NCBI RefSeq assembly: GCF_037076345.1
Contig: NZ_AP024702.1
Span: 4,216,001-4,280,000 of the forward strand
Source: Haloferula helveola
GTDB taxonomy: Bacteria > Verrucomicrobiota > Verrucomicrobiia > Verrucomicrobiales > Akkermansiaceae
Reading direction: 5' to 3'
DNA: 64,000 nt
The position numbers and the translations under genes were made by a program. Positions 35,844 to 44,630 of this stretch are shown piece by piece (the stretch's first letter is position 1; every line of letters begins with the position of its first letter). The notes below the pieces were generated by a model, which worked only from the letters and a program-made list of their open reading frames with translations, had not been told where the DNA came from and did not search any database.

Positions 35844-35892
35844 AGCTTGGGCTTTGCGCCGGGGCATTACGGGCGTAGAGGCAGCGCAGTTC

Positions 35893-36747
35893 ATGAAACG
35901 GATCACCTCCATCGCGCTCGCCCTCGTCGTTGTCGGATTCGCCAGTGCCGAACCGGTCGAGTCATCTCCACCGGCCGCGGTGGATCTGAAGCCGATCGCT
36001 GGTAAGCCGTGTCGTCTGTTTCTGCTCGGCGGTCAGTCGAACATGGACGGCTGCGGGAAGGCGACCGAGTTGCCGGAGGAATACCGGAAGCAGCTTGGCA
36101 ACGTCATGATCTGGGACAACCGGCGGAAGCTCTGGGTCAGGCTGACGGAGGACACCACGGCGATCGCCCGCAAGTTCCAGTTCGGGCCGGAGATGGCATT
36201 CGCGCACCGTCTGTCGAAGGAGTTTCCCGACGAGACCATCGCGCTGATGAAGACCTCGGCCGGTGGAACCAAGCTCCACACCCAGTGGCTTCCCGGGAAG
36301 GGGATGCACGGGGCATTCGTCCGCAACTACGAGGCGGCGGCTGCGGATCTGGAGGAAGCGGGTATCGCTTTTGAGGTGGGCGGGATGTTGTGGATGCAGG
36401 GCGAGTCGGATTCGGAGACGGTCGAGATGGCGAATGCCTACGAGGCGAATCTGAAGAAGCTGGTCGATGATGTCCGCGAGCGGACGGGCAAGCCGGCCTT
36501 GCCGATCGTGGTCGGACGGATCTCATCGAGCCTGCTAAAGAAGACACCGTGGAACTTCGATCAGGCGGCGATCGTCCAGGCGGCGCAGGAATCGGTCGCC
36601 AAGGCGGATCCGAACATCGAGCTGGTGCAGACCGACGACCTGCCGACCCTCAAGGACAACACGCACTTCAACAGCGAAGGCCAACTCACCCTCGGCAATC
36701 GCATGGCCGACGCGATGCTGCGGCATAGGTCGAGTCCAGCGGAGTGA
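35893..36747 (+). CDS. SGNH-fold acetylesterase (sialate O-acetylesterase-like)
   Basis: A 284-aa exported enzyme; ATG at 35893 gives the leader MKRITSIALALVVVGFASA. Motifs of the carbohydrate acetylesterase/sialate O-acetylesterase group are clear: block I LFLLGGQSNMDG with the nucleophile Ser, then a Gly at AGGTKLHTQWLPG, WMQGESDS, and the C-terminal DNTHFNSEGQLTLGNRMA supplying the Asp/His pair. It should remove acetyl groups from sugars or polysaccharides in the periplasm or outside the cell. Close placement after the beta-strand-repeat gene suggests co-transcription. The exact substrate cannot be told from sequence. Confidence 0.88.
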   Translation: MKRITSIALALVVVGFASAEPVESSPPAAVDLKPIAGKPCRLFLLGGQSNMDGCGKATELPEEYRKQLGNVMIWDNRRKLWVRLTEDTTAIARKFQFGPEMAFAHRLSKEFPDETIALMKTSAGGTKLHTQWLPGKGMHGAFVRNYEAAAADLEEAGIAFEVGGMLWMQGESDSETVEMANAYEANLKKLVDDVRERTGKPALPIVVGRISSSLLKKTPWNFDQAAIVQAAQESVAKADPNIELVQTDDLPTLKDNTHFNSEGQLTLGNRMADAMLRHRSSPAE

Positions 36748-36841
36748 ATTTTGTCCGCGGGGGCGGGACATCCGCGGGGGGAGTGAACTTTTGATGGCTT
36801 TTGCTTTCGCGACGCGGGAGTGGCGGGCATGAAGAGGGGGT

Positions 36842-39523
36842 ATGGATCGTCGGGTGTTTCTGGGCTGGGATCAGCCATTGTTAGGGCGGGTGGTGGATTG
36901 GCTTTGGGAGCGGCGTGGCGAAATGCCCGGGATGACCGTAGTGGTGCCGACCGCTCAGGCCGGCCGGCGGTTGCGTGAGGCGCTGGCGGAGAAGGGGCCG
37001 TGTCTGGCGCCCCGTGTGGTGACTCCGGGTGCCCTGCTTCTGACCGAGGAGGCGGCCCCGCCCTCGGCCGAGGTTCTGGCGTCGGTGGAGGCGCTGGAGG
37101 GCGTGTCGGATTGGTCGAGGTATTCGGCCGTCTTTCCCATGCCGCCGGGGCAGGATGAGGAGCGCGGCTGGGCGCTGCCGCTGGCGAACTCGTTGATGAC
37201 GCTCGAGCGTTCGTTGCAGGAAGCGGGGCTGACTTTGGACTCGGCGGCGAGGCGGTTGTCGAAGTCGTTGGAAAGCGATCGCTGGTCGGAACTGGCGGAC
37301 CTTTGTCGACTCAAGGATGCGATCCTTTCGGAGTGGGGCATGGTCGGGCGATCGAAGGCGTTGGAGCGCCGGGTGACCGAGACGGTGGAGGGAAGGGTGG
37401 TAATGGCGGGAGTGCCGGACTTGCCGGATGCAGCGGTGCGGCGACTGGACGGCGCGGACTTCGTCTGCCTGATCGGTGCTCCGGACGGCGAGAGTTTCGA
37501 TGACTATGGACGCCCGGTAACGGAAGCGTGGAAGGAACGGCTGATGGATTTGCCGGAGAATGGCTCGGTCGGGCTCACGGCGGATCCGCGTCAGCAGGCC
37601 GAGCGGGCGGTGGCACTCGTCGCATCCGCGGCAACCCCATCGGACCAGCTTGCGCTCGGGTCGGCAGACGACGAAACCGCCGAGGAGCTGGTGCGCGCGT
37701 TCGGCCGCAGCGGTTGGACGATTCACAATCCGGCGGGCGGAGCGGTGTCCCGGGTCCGTGGCTGGCTTTCCCTGTGGCGGGCGTGGCTCGGTCGTCCGGA
37801 CGTGGCAACCGCGATCGACTTGCTTGGCATGCCCGAGTCCCGTGCTCTGACCGGAGGGATGCTGATGCAGCGCGTCCGAGCGCTTTCCGAAATGCGCGAC
37901 CGATGGCTGGTGGTGTCGTCGGCGGATGTCGCGAGGGTCGAAGAGAGGGATCGGGCACGCCAGCGGGAGGATGAAGAGCCGATGGCACCCTTGGGTTCGG
38001 AGACGATGGAACGCTTGGGTGCGGTGCGCGGCGCGTTCATCCGTCAGCCGTTTGGCGAGGCGATGCGCCGGTTGCTTGAGCGGGTGGATCCCAAGGGGGA
38101 GTGGCGCGAGGTTCACGACTGGCTGGCGGACATGGAACCGGTGATCGCAAAGGTCCGCCGTGACGCGGCCTTCTGGCTCGATCTGTTGGTGGCGGGCTTG
38201 TCCGAAGGTGTGAAGGATGCTCCGGATGGTCGGGTGGCCGACGTTCAGGGTTGGCTGGAGCTGCTGCACGAACCGGGCGAGCACCTGGTGGTTTGCGGGA
38301 TGAACGAAGGCCGGGTGCCCGCGGCTCCCGTGACCGATGCCTGGCTATCGGAAGGAGTGCGCGAGTTGCTCGGTCTGACGACCGATGCACGCCGTGCCGC
38401 ACGGGACAGCTATGTTTTGTATGCGCTTATGGCGTCGCGGCAGGATGCCGGGCGGGTCGACCTGCTGCTGGCGAAGTCGAGCGCAGATGGTGATGCGCTT
38501 CTTCCTTCGCGGCTGCTGCTCTCGGCCAAGGGTGAGGAGCTTGCCCGACGGGTGAAGTTGCTTTTCGACGAAGTCGAGCCGCCGGATGCCGGGATGAAAT
38601 GGGAGCGCGATTGGGAATGGAAGGTGCCCGTGGTGGAAATGAGGCCCCGGCTCAGCGTGACCGCGCTGCGCGATTACCTCGCCTGTCCGCTGCGGTTCTA
38701 TCTGAAGCACGGGGTGGCGATGTATGGACGGGAGCCGGAGCGGGTGGAGTGGAACGCGCGCGACTTCGGCAATGTGGTGCACATCGTTCTCGAACGCTGG
38801 GGACTGGATGAGGAAGCGCGTGAGTTCTCGAAGTCCGAGGCGCTGGAGGAGTGGCTGCATGCCGAACTGGTCCGCGTTGTCGGGGAGTTGCACGGCGACT
38901 CGCCGCCGCTGGCGGTGAGGATTCAGGCGGAAGGTGCCCGTCAGCGCCTGTCGTGGTTCGCCCGTCTCCAAGCCTGCGAGCGGGCCGACGGCTGGCAGGT
39001 CGAGTCAGTTGAGAAGAAGTTCGAACGGGAAGTCGATGGCGTGGTCCTCGTCGGCAAGGTCGACCGGATCGATCGCCACAAGGACGGCCGGCGGCGGGTG
39101 GTCGATTACAAGACCTACAACAAACTCAAGGACGTCGAGAAGGACCACCGGGTGGGCGTGACGGCCTCGACGGTGCTGCCGCCCCATTTGGAAGGCGTCG
39201 AAGCCGTGCTGGGAACGAATGCCAAGGGCAAGCCGGTCCGCTGGACGAATCTCCAGGTGCCGCTGTATTCGGTCGAGTTCGGACCCGTCGATGCGATGGG
39301 CTACATCGTCATCGGCGCGTCGGAGGGTCAGGTCGGCATCTCGCTTTGGGAGGATTTCAGCGATGCCGATCGCGACTCGGCCCTCGCCTGCGCCGAATGG
39401 GTGATCGGGAAGGTGAAACAAGGGGTTTTCTGGCCTCCGGCGGAGCGGGTCGAGTATGACGACTTCGATCTTCTCGGATCGGGCCGCGTGCTGGGCGACA
39501 TGGTGGAGGAGGTGGCGCGATGA
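36842..39523 (+). CDS. AddB-like helicase-nuclease subunit (PD-(D/E)XK)
   Basis: An 893-aa protein paired with an AddA/RecB-like helicase whose ATG overlaps its stop. The N-terminal two thirds are a degenerate UvrD-like fold: the start FLGWDQPLLGRVVDWLWERR lacks a Walker A motif, and HLVVCGMNEGRVPAAPVTDAW is a typical AddB strand-loop. The C-terminal PD-(D/E)XK nuclease runs from about 604 (LSVTALRDYLACPLRFYLKHG) to GKVDRIDRHKDGRRRVVDYK near 735-755 with catalytic Asp and Asp-X-Lys. The four-cysteine iron-sulfur cluster known from Bacillus AddB is missing: only the single Cys in LACPLRF remains. It processes double-strand breaks for RecA-dependent repair together with the partner. Shorter than Bacillus AddB (about 1170 aa). 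Confidence 0.85.
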   Translation: MDRRVFLGWDQPLLGRVVDWLWERRGEMPGMTVVVPTAQAGRRLREALAEKGPCLAPRVVTPGALLLTEEAAPPSAEVLASVEALEGVSDWSRYSAVFPMPPGQDEERGWALPLANSLMTLERSLQEAGLTLDSAARRLSKSLESDRWSELADLCRLKDAILSEWGMVGRSKALERRVTETVEGRVVMAGVPDLPDAAVRRLDGADFVCLIGAPDGESFDDYGRPVTEAWKERLMDLPENGSVGLTADPRQQAERAVALVASAATPSDQLALGSADDETAEELVRAFGRSGWTIHNPAGGAVSRVRGWLSLWRAWLGRPDVATAIDLLGMPESRALTGGMLMQRVRALSEMRDRWLVVSSADVARVEERDRARQREDEEPMAPLGSETMERLGAVRGAFIRQPFGEAMRRLLERVDPKGEWREVHDWLADMEPVIAKVRRDAAFWLDLLVAGLSEGVKDAPDGRVADVQGWLELLHEPGEHLVVCGMNEGRVPAAPVTDAWLSEGVRELLGLTTDARRAARDSYVLYALMASRQDAGRVDLLLAKSSADGDALLPSRLLLSAKGEELARRVKLLFDEVEPPDAGMKWERDWEWKVPVVEMRPRLSVTALRDYLACPLRFYLKHGVAMYGREPERVEWNARDFGNVVHIVLERWGLDEEAREFSKSEALEEWLHAELVRVVGELHGDSPPLAVRIQAEGARQRLSWFARLQACERADGWQVESVEKKFEREVDGVVLVGKVDRIDRHKDGRRRVVDYKTYNKLKDVEKDHRVGVTASTVLPPHLEGVEAVLGTNAKGKPVRWTNLQVPLYSVEFGPVDAMGYIVIGASEGQVGISLWEDFSDADRDSALACAEWVIGKVKQGVFWPPAERVEYDDFDLLGSGRVLGDMVEEVAR

Positions 39524-42500
39524 AGGACATCCTCGCCAAGAACCTGCTCATTCTGGCCTCTGCCGGATCGGGAAAGACCTACCAGCTCGGCAACCGCGTG
39601 ATCGGGCTGGTCGGCGGGCGGGGTGTTGACCCCGAACGCATCGTTGCCCTCACATTCACGCGCAAGGCGGCGGGGGAGTTTGCCGACTCGGTGCTGTCGA
39701 AGCTGGGCGGTGCGGCGCTCGACCCGAAGAAGGCGGCCGGGATCGTGGATGACATCGGTGAGCCGGTGGAGTTTTCGGAAACGCTGGAGAAGGTTGTCCG
39801 GGCCTTGCCGAGGTTCCTGCTCGGCACGATGGACGGATTCTTCGCCCGTGTTGTACGAGGTTTCCAGTATGAGCTGGGTCTCACCGGCGGGAAGTTCGAG
39901 CTGGTCCAGGGGCCGAAGCTGGATGCCGCCCTCTCGGACATCCTTTCCGATATCCTCAGCAACGCGCTGGAAGGCGGCGAGGCGGAGGAATTCCTGCATG
40001 CGTTCAAACGTGCGACCGTCGGCCGTGAGGAGCGCGGCGTGAGCGAGCCGCTCGGCAAGTTTTTCAATGCATGGCACGGACGACTGAAGTCCGGAGCGGA
40101 CCGGAGCGGGTCGGGCTTGGCGACGGCTTTCGGAGAGCTTCCGGACGTCGGTCGGTGGGAGGAGGAGAAGCGCGGCTTCGCCAAGTCGCTGAGGAAGACC
40201 GTTTCGACGATCGAGTGGTCGCGGAAAGGGCAGGATGCCGCCTATGGCAAGTTGATCGATCTGCTGGAGCTGCACACGATCGGCAGCGGTTCGCTCACTG
40301 GTGCGGGCAAGCTGTTCGACGGCGTCTGCGAGTGGCTGCAGGCGGGCGGCCCGATGGTGCTGAAGCACTATAAGGAGTTCACTCCCGGGCCGGCCGCGGA
40401 GGATGCGTTCCGCGGCATGCTCGAATTGCTGGCCGGCTGCGAGTTGGCGGCAGCCGTCGAGCGGACCCGGGCGGTGCTCGAACTGGTCGCGCGCTTCGAC
40501 CGGGAATGCGAGCGGCGCTTGCGTCGTCGCGGGATGCTCGGCTTCGACGACGTCAAGGTGCTGATGGGCGAATGGGCGCGCAGCGAGGATGCGCGGTTGC
40601 GGCGCGAAGCGGTGGATTTCCGACTGGATGCCCGCTACGACCACTGGCTGCTCGACGAGTTCCAGGACACCAGCCGGGCCGAGTGGCGGGGCATGGCGCC
40701 GCTGCTCGACGAAGCGGCGGCGGATCCGGATGGGACACTGTTCGTTGTCGGCGACGTCAAACAGGCGATCTACGGCTGGCGCGGGGGAGAAGTGCGGCTC
40801 TTCGACGAAGTGAAGAACCACTATTCGGGGAATCTCGAGGTCGAGACGATGCCCGACTCTTGGCGTTCCTGCAAAGCGGTGCTCGATCTGGTGAATCGCG
40901 TGTGTGGTGACCGCGCGACAATTTCGGACCTGTTCGGTGAGCCTGCGGCCGATCGCTGGCCTTGGGAGGAGCATGTGGCGGCGAAGCCGGAGCTGACGGG
41001 CGAGAGCCGGGTCGAGGTCGTCGAAGGGAAGACGGAAGATCGCTACGTCCGGATGATCGAGTTGATGCGGGAACTCGGTGTTGGAGAGAAGGAACTGAGT
41101 TGCGGTGTCTTGGTCCGGACCAACAGCCAGCTGGCAGTGGTTGCCGAACTCCTCCGCTCGGAAGGATTCGATGTGATCGAGGAAGGATCGCGCAAGCCGA
41201 CCGTGGACAACCCGGTGGGTGTGGCGCTTTCCCAACTGGTCGCATGGCTGGCGGATCCGGCGGACGATTTCGCGAGAGGGACCGTCCGGATGTCGCCGCT
41301 CGAAGCGGTCCTCGCGGGTCGTTTTGGAGAGGGCGACTGGAAGCTGTGGGAAGGACTGACGGCGGAGGCGGGCGAGTTGGGCTTTGCCGGAATGCTCGAG
41401 GCGGTGATCGAGCCTGTCTGGGAGAGCCTGTCGGAGTTCGGTCGCAGGCGCGCGGGAGATGTGATCGGCGCGCTGGCGGCCTTCGATGCCGGCGGTGGTG
41501 TTGGAGCGCGGGAGGCGTTGCGGTGGATTACGGACCTCGAGATTCCTCAGAGCCCGGGAACGGCAGCGGTGCAGGTGATGACCGTCCACAAGTCGAAGGG
41601 GCTCGGCTTTGACGTCGTGATCCTGCCCGAGATCGAGGACAAGCAGGTGCCGGATGCCGGAAAGTTCGACGTGGCCTCCGGTGACGGATGGTTGTTGCAG
41701 AATCCGGCCGGGTGGGTGCGGGAGCAGTTTCCGGCGTTGCGGGATGCCGAAAGGCGTTGGGGAGAAGAGCAGTGCTATGAAGCGATGTGTGTCCTCTATG
41801 TCGCGCTGACCCGGGCCAAGCGCGGGCTTTATGTCCTCCTGCCCGCACCGCCGAAGAGCCGGAAGGAAGCTGATGACTTCGCTTCGCCGGCGAACTGGAT
41901 GATGCGTGCGGTGGGAGGGGATGCGGCGGGCGTCGTGTGGCAGTCCGGAGATGGCGATTGGTGGAGGACGGTCAAATCGAGAGACTCCGATGGGGAGAAG
42001 CCGGAGATGCCTGCTTTGGTGGGAGGTATTCCGATGCGGGAACGCTCGACTCCCAGCGGCGAGAAGGCGGAGACATCTGGAGCGTCGGGTTCATCCGGTG
42101 GCCGGAGGTTCGGGAGCGAGGTTCACCGGGTCTTTGAAGAAGTGGGCTGGCTGGATGAATCGACTGCGAGTCTTCCCGACAGCGATGCCGGCAGGTTGGT
42201 GGGAGAACTACTGGAGGTCCCGGAGATCCGGGCGAAATTCGAAAGGGCCGGCCGGACGATCGAGCGGTTCGTCGAGCAGCCGGTCGAGTGTCTGCTCGAT
42301 GGCAAATGGATGAGCGGGATCATCGACCGCCTCCATGTCCTCGATGGTCGCAGGAAGCTCGAGGTGATCGACTTCAAGACGGATGCCGTGGAGTCTCCCG
42401 AGGAATTGCGGGAGCGGTATCAGGGCCAGATGGAAGCCTATCGCAAGGCACTGGCGATGATCTATCCGGATGCCGAAATCGAATGCCTCCTGCTCAGCAC

Positions 42501-42528
42501 GAAACTGCGGAAGTGGGTCGGGGTTTGA
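39520..42528 (+). CDS. AddA/RecB-like UvrD-family helicase-nuclease
   Basis: A 1002-aa protein. Superfamily I helicase motifs appear in order: Walker A ASAGSGKTYQL (about 13-23), Ia VALTFTRKAAGEF, motif II LLDEFQDTSRAEW (near 380), III LFVVGDVKQAIYGWRGG, then VQVMTVHKSKGLGFDVVILPE and CVLYVALTRAKRGLYVLL for the later motifs. The C-terminal region near 930-955 (SGIIDRLHVL, KLEVIDFKTDAV) is a PD-(D/E)XK nuclease with Asp and Asp-X-Lys in place. This is the AddA arrangement: helicase plus one nuclease, with the second nuclease on the AddB-like partner encoded upstream with an ATGA overlap. It is compact relative to Bacillus AddA (about 1230 aa). Nothing obvious regulates the pair. Confidence 0.9.
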   Translation: MKDILAKNLLILASAGSGKTYQLGNRVIGLVGGRGVDPERIVALTFTRKAAGEFADSVLSKLGGAALDPKKAAGIVDDIGEPVEFSETLEKVVRALPRFLLGTMDGFFARVVRGFQYELGLTGGKFELVQGPKLDAALSDILSDILSNALEGGEAEEFLHAFKRATVGREERGVSEPLGKFFNAWHGRLKSGADRSGSGLATAFGELPDVGRWEEEKRGFAKSLRKTVSTIEWSRKGQDAAYGKLIDLLELHTIGSGSLTGAGKLFDGVCEWLQAGGPMVLKHYKEFTPGPAAEDAFRGMLELLAGCELAAAVERTRAVLELVARFDRECERRLRRRGMLGFDDVKVLMGEWARSEDARLRREAVDFRLDARYDHWLLDEFQDTSRAEWRGMAPLLDEAAADPDGTLFVVGDVKQAIYGWRGGEVRLFDEVKNHYSGNLEVETMPDSWRSCKAVLDLVNRVCGDRATISDLFGEPAADRWPWEEHVAAKPELTGESRVEVVEGKTEDRYVRMIELMRELGVGEKELSCGVLVRTNSQLAVVAELLRSEGFDVIEEGSRKPTVDNPVGVALSQLVAWLADPADDFARGTVRMSPLEAVLAGRFGEGDWKLWEGLTAEAGELGFAGMLEAVIEPVWESLSEFGRRRAGDVIGALAAFDAGGGVGAREALRWITDLEIPQSPGTAAVQVMTVHKSKGLGFDVVILPEIEDKQVPDAGKFDVASGDGWLLQNPAGWVREQFPALRDAERRWGEEQCYEAMCVLYVALTRAKRGLYVLLPAPPKSRKEADDFASPANWMMRAVGGDAAGVVWQSGDGDWWRTVKSRDSDGEKPEMPALVGGIPMRERSTPSGEKAETSGASGSSGGRRFGSEVHRVFEEVGWLDESTASLPDSDAGRLVGELLEVPEIRAKFERAGRTIERFVEQPVECLLDGKWMSGIIDRLHVLDGRRKLEVIDFKTDAVESPEELRERYQGQMEAYRKALAMIYPDAEIECLLLSTKLRKWVGV

Positions 42529-42572
42529 TGGGGCTGCTGGATAACGCCGGGGACTCTTTGCTAGCACCGGAT

Positions 42573-42657
42573 GGAACCGCCAAGTCGCCAAGGACGCCAA
42601 GACAACACAGCGTCTGTGAATGGCTTTTCTTTGCGCTCTTGGCGTCTTGGCGGTGAA
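42573..42657. repeat. Palindromic CGCCAAG repeat element
   Basis: A left arm ACCGCCAAGTCGCCAAGGAC... (42576-42601) and a right arm CTTGGCGTCTTGGCGGT (42638-42654) are inverted copies of a CGCCAAG-rich unit separated by about 36 bp. It lies between the AddA-like gene and the ribosome hibernation factor terminator. A related unit is at 45401-45427. Dispersed intergenic repeats of this type are familiar in Verrucomicrobiota. Confidence 0.7.
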
Positions 42658-42700
42658 TCTTCAAATCACCGGGCGGGTTCGATAAGGGAGGCTAGAGCAC

Positions 42701-42735
42701 AAAAAAGGCCGGCTCCCGGATCGGGAACCGGCCTT
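42701..42735 (-). terminator. Rho-independent terminator of the hibernation factor gene
   Basis: AAGGCCGGCTCCCG (42705-42718) pairs with CGGGAACCGGCCTT (42722-42735) with one C/A mismatch and a three-base loop. On the minus strand the stem is followed by six Ts. It lies 18 bp past the stop codon of the hibernation factor gene. Confidence 0.85.
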
Positions 42736-42752
42736 GGGAAAAGTCACGGACT

Positions 42753-43340
42753 TCAGTGATTGACGTCCATGGCGGCGTACTCGCCATCCTTGCGGCGCCA
42801 GAGGATCACAAGGCAGTCGCGGCGGGCGCTCTTGTAGAGGATGAACGGCCGGTCGGTGAGCTCGAGCTCCATGACCGCGTCTTCCTTGTACATCGTCCGA
42901 AGGCGGTAGTTCTCGCGGTGCACGATGAACGGCTCCGGATCGTGTTCCGACTCTTCCGGGTGATCGAGAGCGCTCTCGTCGTAGTAACTTTCGTCGATGT
43001 AGCGGATCGACTCGTTGCGATGCGGGCGGCGCTTCTTGAGCAGCCGGGTCTTCTGCTTGCGCATGCGGCGGGCGATCTTGTCGATCGTCTCGTCGATGGC
43101 GGCATACATGTCCTGTCCTTCGGTGTGGGCCTCGATGACGATGTGGTTGGCACAGAAGAGTAGGATTTCGGCGATGTGCCGGTTCTTCTGAACATCGAGA
43201 ATGGCCTTGGCTTCGATGATGCGCGGGTAATCGAGGTGCAGACCTTCGATCTTTTTCTGGGCGTATTCGCGCAAGGAGTCGGTCACGGACTCGTGACGGA
43301 CCGTCACCGTAATGGGCAGGTTCACGTTTTCTGTTTGCAT
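42753..43340 (-). CDS. hpf: Long-form ribosome hibernation promoting factor
   Basis: A 195-aa protein. N-terminal S30AE/RaiA domain: ITVTVRHESVTDSLREYAQKKIEGL, then AEILLFCANHIVIEAHTEGQDMYAAIDETIDKI and the basic RRMRKQKTRLLKKRRPHR. A long linker rich in Glu, Asp and Tyr leads to a C-terminal dimerisation domain (PFIVHRENYRLRTMYKEDAV, LILWRRKDGEYAAMDVNH pattern). Long HPF inactivates ribosomes as 100S dimers in stationary phase, acting in the cytoplasm. ATG at 43340 is set by the AGGAGA site and start of homology; a longer in-frame extension has no support. It is monocistronic with its own terminator. Confidence 0.95.
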   Translation of the reverse strand: MQTENVNLPITVTVRHESVTDSLREYAQKKIEGLHLDYPRIIEAKAILDVQKNRHIAEILLFCANHIVIEAHTEGQDMYAAIDETIDKIARRMRKQKTRLLKKRRPHRNESIRYIDESYYDESALDHPEESEHDPEPFIVHRENYRLRTMYKEDAVMELELTDRPFILYKSARRDCLVILWRRKDGEYAAMDVNH

Positions 43341-43346
43341 CTTGTT

Positions 43347-43352
43347 TCTCCT
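43347..43352 (-). promoter_or_regulatory. Ribosome binding site of the hibernation factor gene
   Basis: AGGAGA on the minus strand, six bases before the ATG at 43340. This is among the strongest Shine-Dalgarno sequences in the window and decides the start against the in-frame extension to 43469. Confidence 0.75.
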
Positions 43353-43465
43353 ATTAGGTTGGGTGTTTCGGCCATCCGGGTCTAACCGGATTGACCACCT
43401 AGCACAGTGGAGCAAAGAAGCCGGGTGTGCCATGCCGATCTTGGAAAAAATGCGGCATCGTTTGC

Positions 43466-44122
43466 TCACTCATGGTCCGTGGCGTTTGTCATGAGCCAGC
43501 GTCCCAATTCCGGAGCATTCCGGGCCACGCGATCGCCCAGATCCGAGGGGTCATGGTAGCCCCAGGCAACGCCGATGAACGGGATTCCCGCGGCCTCGGC
43601 GGTGGCGCGGTCAACGGTTGAATCACCAATGAATCTCACGCCTTCCGGTCCGATCCGCCATGTTTCAAACAGCGGCACCACCGCGGCAGGGTCCGGCTTG
43701 CGGGCGGATCCGTCGCGCTGCCCGACGACGAGGTCGAAGGGGTCGGAAGGAAAGAAGTGACGGACGATCTCGCGAGTGAATGCGTCGGGCTTGTTGGACA
43801 GCACCGCCATGCGGAAATCCCGAGCCGCGAGCTCTTCAATCAGTTCGGGAATACCGGGGTAGAGGAGCGTGCCGTTCTTCCAGCCGGTCGCGTAGTGCCG
43901 CTTGAAGTCCATCTCGACGGTCAGCGCGAGGCTGTCGGGTGCGTCTTCGGGCACTGCCCGTCGGGCGAGCTGATAGGATCCGTTGCCAATGAAGTCGCGG
44001 ACCGCCGGGTGGGGGTGCGACGGCAGGTCGGCTTCGGCGAGGGCGCGGTTCAGTGATTCGGCGATGCCGGGAAGCGAGTCGACGAGGGTGCCGTCGAGGT
44101 CGAAAATCAGGGAGGGCTGCAC
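43466..44122 (-). CDS. gph: HAD-family phosphoglycolate phosphatase-like enzyme
   Basis: A 218-aa cytoplasmic hydrolase starting at GTG 44122. HAD motif I LIFDLDGTLVDS (nucleophile and acid/base Asp), motif II AVLSNKPDAFT, motif III Lys in GSARKPDP and motif IV VRFIGDSTVDRATAEAAGIP with the metal-binding Asp are all intact, and the small helical cap follows motif I (AESLNRALAEADL). This is the Gph/PGPase subgroup; it removes phosphate from phosphoglycolate, a product of DNA repair or oxygenation, but related enzymes act on other small phosphates. It precedes the 131-aa gene's downstream spacer by 49 bp on the same strand, so the two might be co-transcribed. Confidence 0.88.
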   Translation of the reverse strand: MQPSLIFDLDGTLVDSLPGIAESLNRALAEADLPSHPHPAVRDFIGNGSYQLARRAVPEDAPDSLALTVEMDFKRHYATGWKNGTLLYPGIPELIEELAARDFRMAVLSNKPDAFTREIVRHFFPSDPFDLVVGQRDGSARKPDPAAVVPLFETWRIGPEGVRFIGDSTVDRATAEAAGIPFIGVAWGYHDPSDLGDRVARNAPELGRWLMTNATDHE

Positions 44123-44171
44123 GGGCGGACCTTGGCCGCCGGCTCGGATCGGGTCGACCCCGGAGAGCAGA

Positions 44172-44567
44172 TCAGTAGGTGATCAGGCTGACCAACTCGG
44201 CGTCGCTGAATTCCGAGGGATGCTCGGCGGCGACAAGGAGGGCCTCGGTGCGGACCATTTCGTCCAGAGCCGCGAAGCTGTCGGCCGCTTCTGCCGGAAG
44301 CTCGACGATATCCGGCTGGGTCGGCGTGGTGCCGGATTGCTGCGAAACGACAAAGATAGCGATGGCGGCGGTAGCAGCGGTTGCCAGTCCGCCGACGGTG
44401 AGCGGCACCCAGAGGCGCTTCCACCACGAATCCTCGGTGCCCGAAAGACGGGCGGCGCGCACGACATCATCCGCGAACCGGGGACCGGCTTCGTGGCGTG
44501 GCGATTGGCGCAGAAGGTCCCAAATGGGGTCCTTCTCAAGGGGCTCGTTGGAGAGATCGCGCTTCAT
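44172..44567 (-). CDS. Hypothetical single-pass membrane protein, anti-sigma-like layout
   Basis: A 131-aa protein. The N-terminal 50 residues (DLSNEPLEKDPIWDLLRQSPRHEAGPRF...) are soluble and contain the DPIWDLL/FADDVVRAAR pattern that occurs in verrucomicrobial membrane proteins next to regulatory genes. One membrane span lies at about 53-75 (LWVPLTVGGLATAATAAIAIFVVSQQ). The tail includes ALDEMVRTEALLVAAEHPSEFSDAELVSLI. The layout resembles an anti-sigma factor, but no sigma factor gene is adjacent, so this is only a resemblance. It is downstream of the QueE gene by 63 bp and upstream of the HAD gene, all on the minus strand. Confidence 0.6.
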   Translation of the reverse strand: MKRDLSNEPLEKDPIWDLLRQSPRHEAGPRFADDVVRAARLSGTEDSWWKRLWVPLTVGGLATAATAAIAIFVVSQQSGTTPTQPDIVELPAEAADSFAALDEMVRTEALLVAAEHPSEFSDAELVSLITY

Positions 44568-44630
44568 GGCTGACAGGATTCTGTCGGTTTGAACCGGCTT
44601 GCGAAGGAAAAGTTGCGCGATTTCCGGAAA

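Noticed and set aside
29198-35912. Several minus-strand open frames of 185-700 codons over the beta-strand-repeat gene
   Set aside because: They are antisense shadows of a Gly/Thr/Asn-rich coding sequence and show no domain or leader.
44172-44567. Anti-sigma factor
   Set aside because: The layout is compatible, but no sigma gene is adjacent and there is no zinc-binding HxxxCxxC; it was kept as a hypothetical membrane protein.
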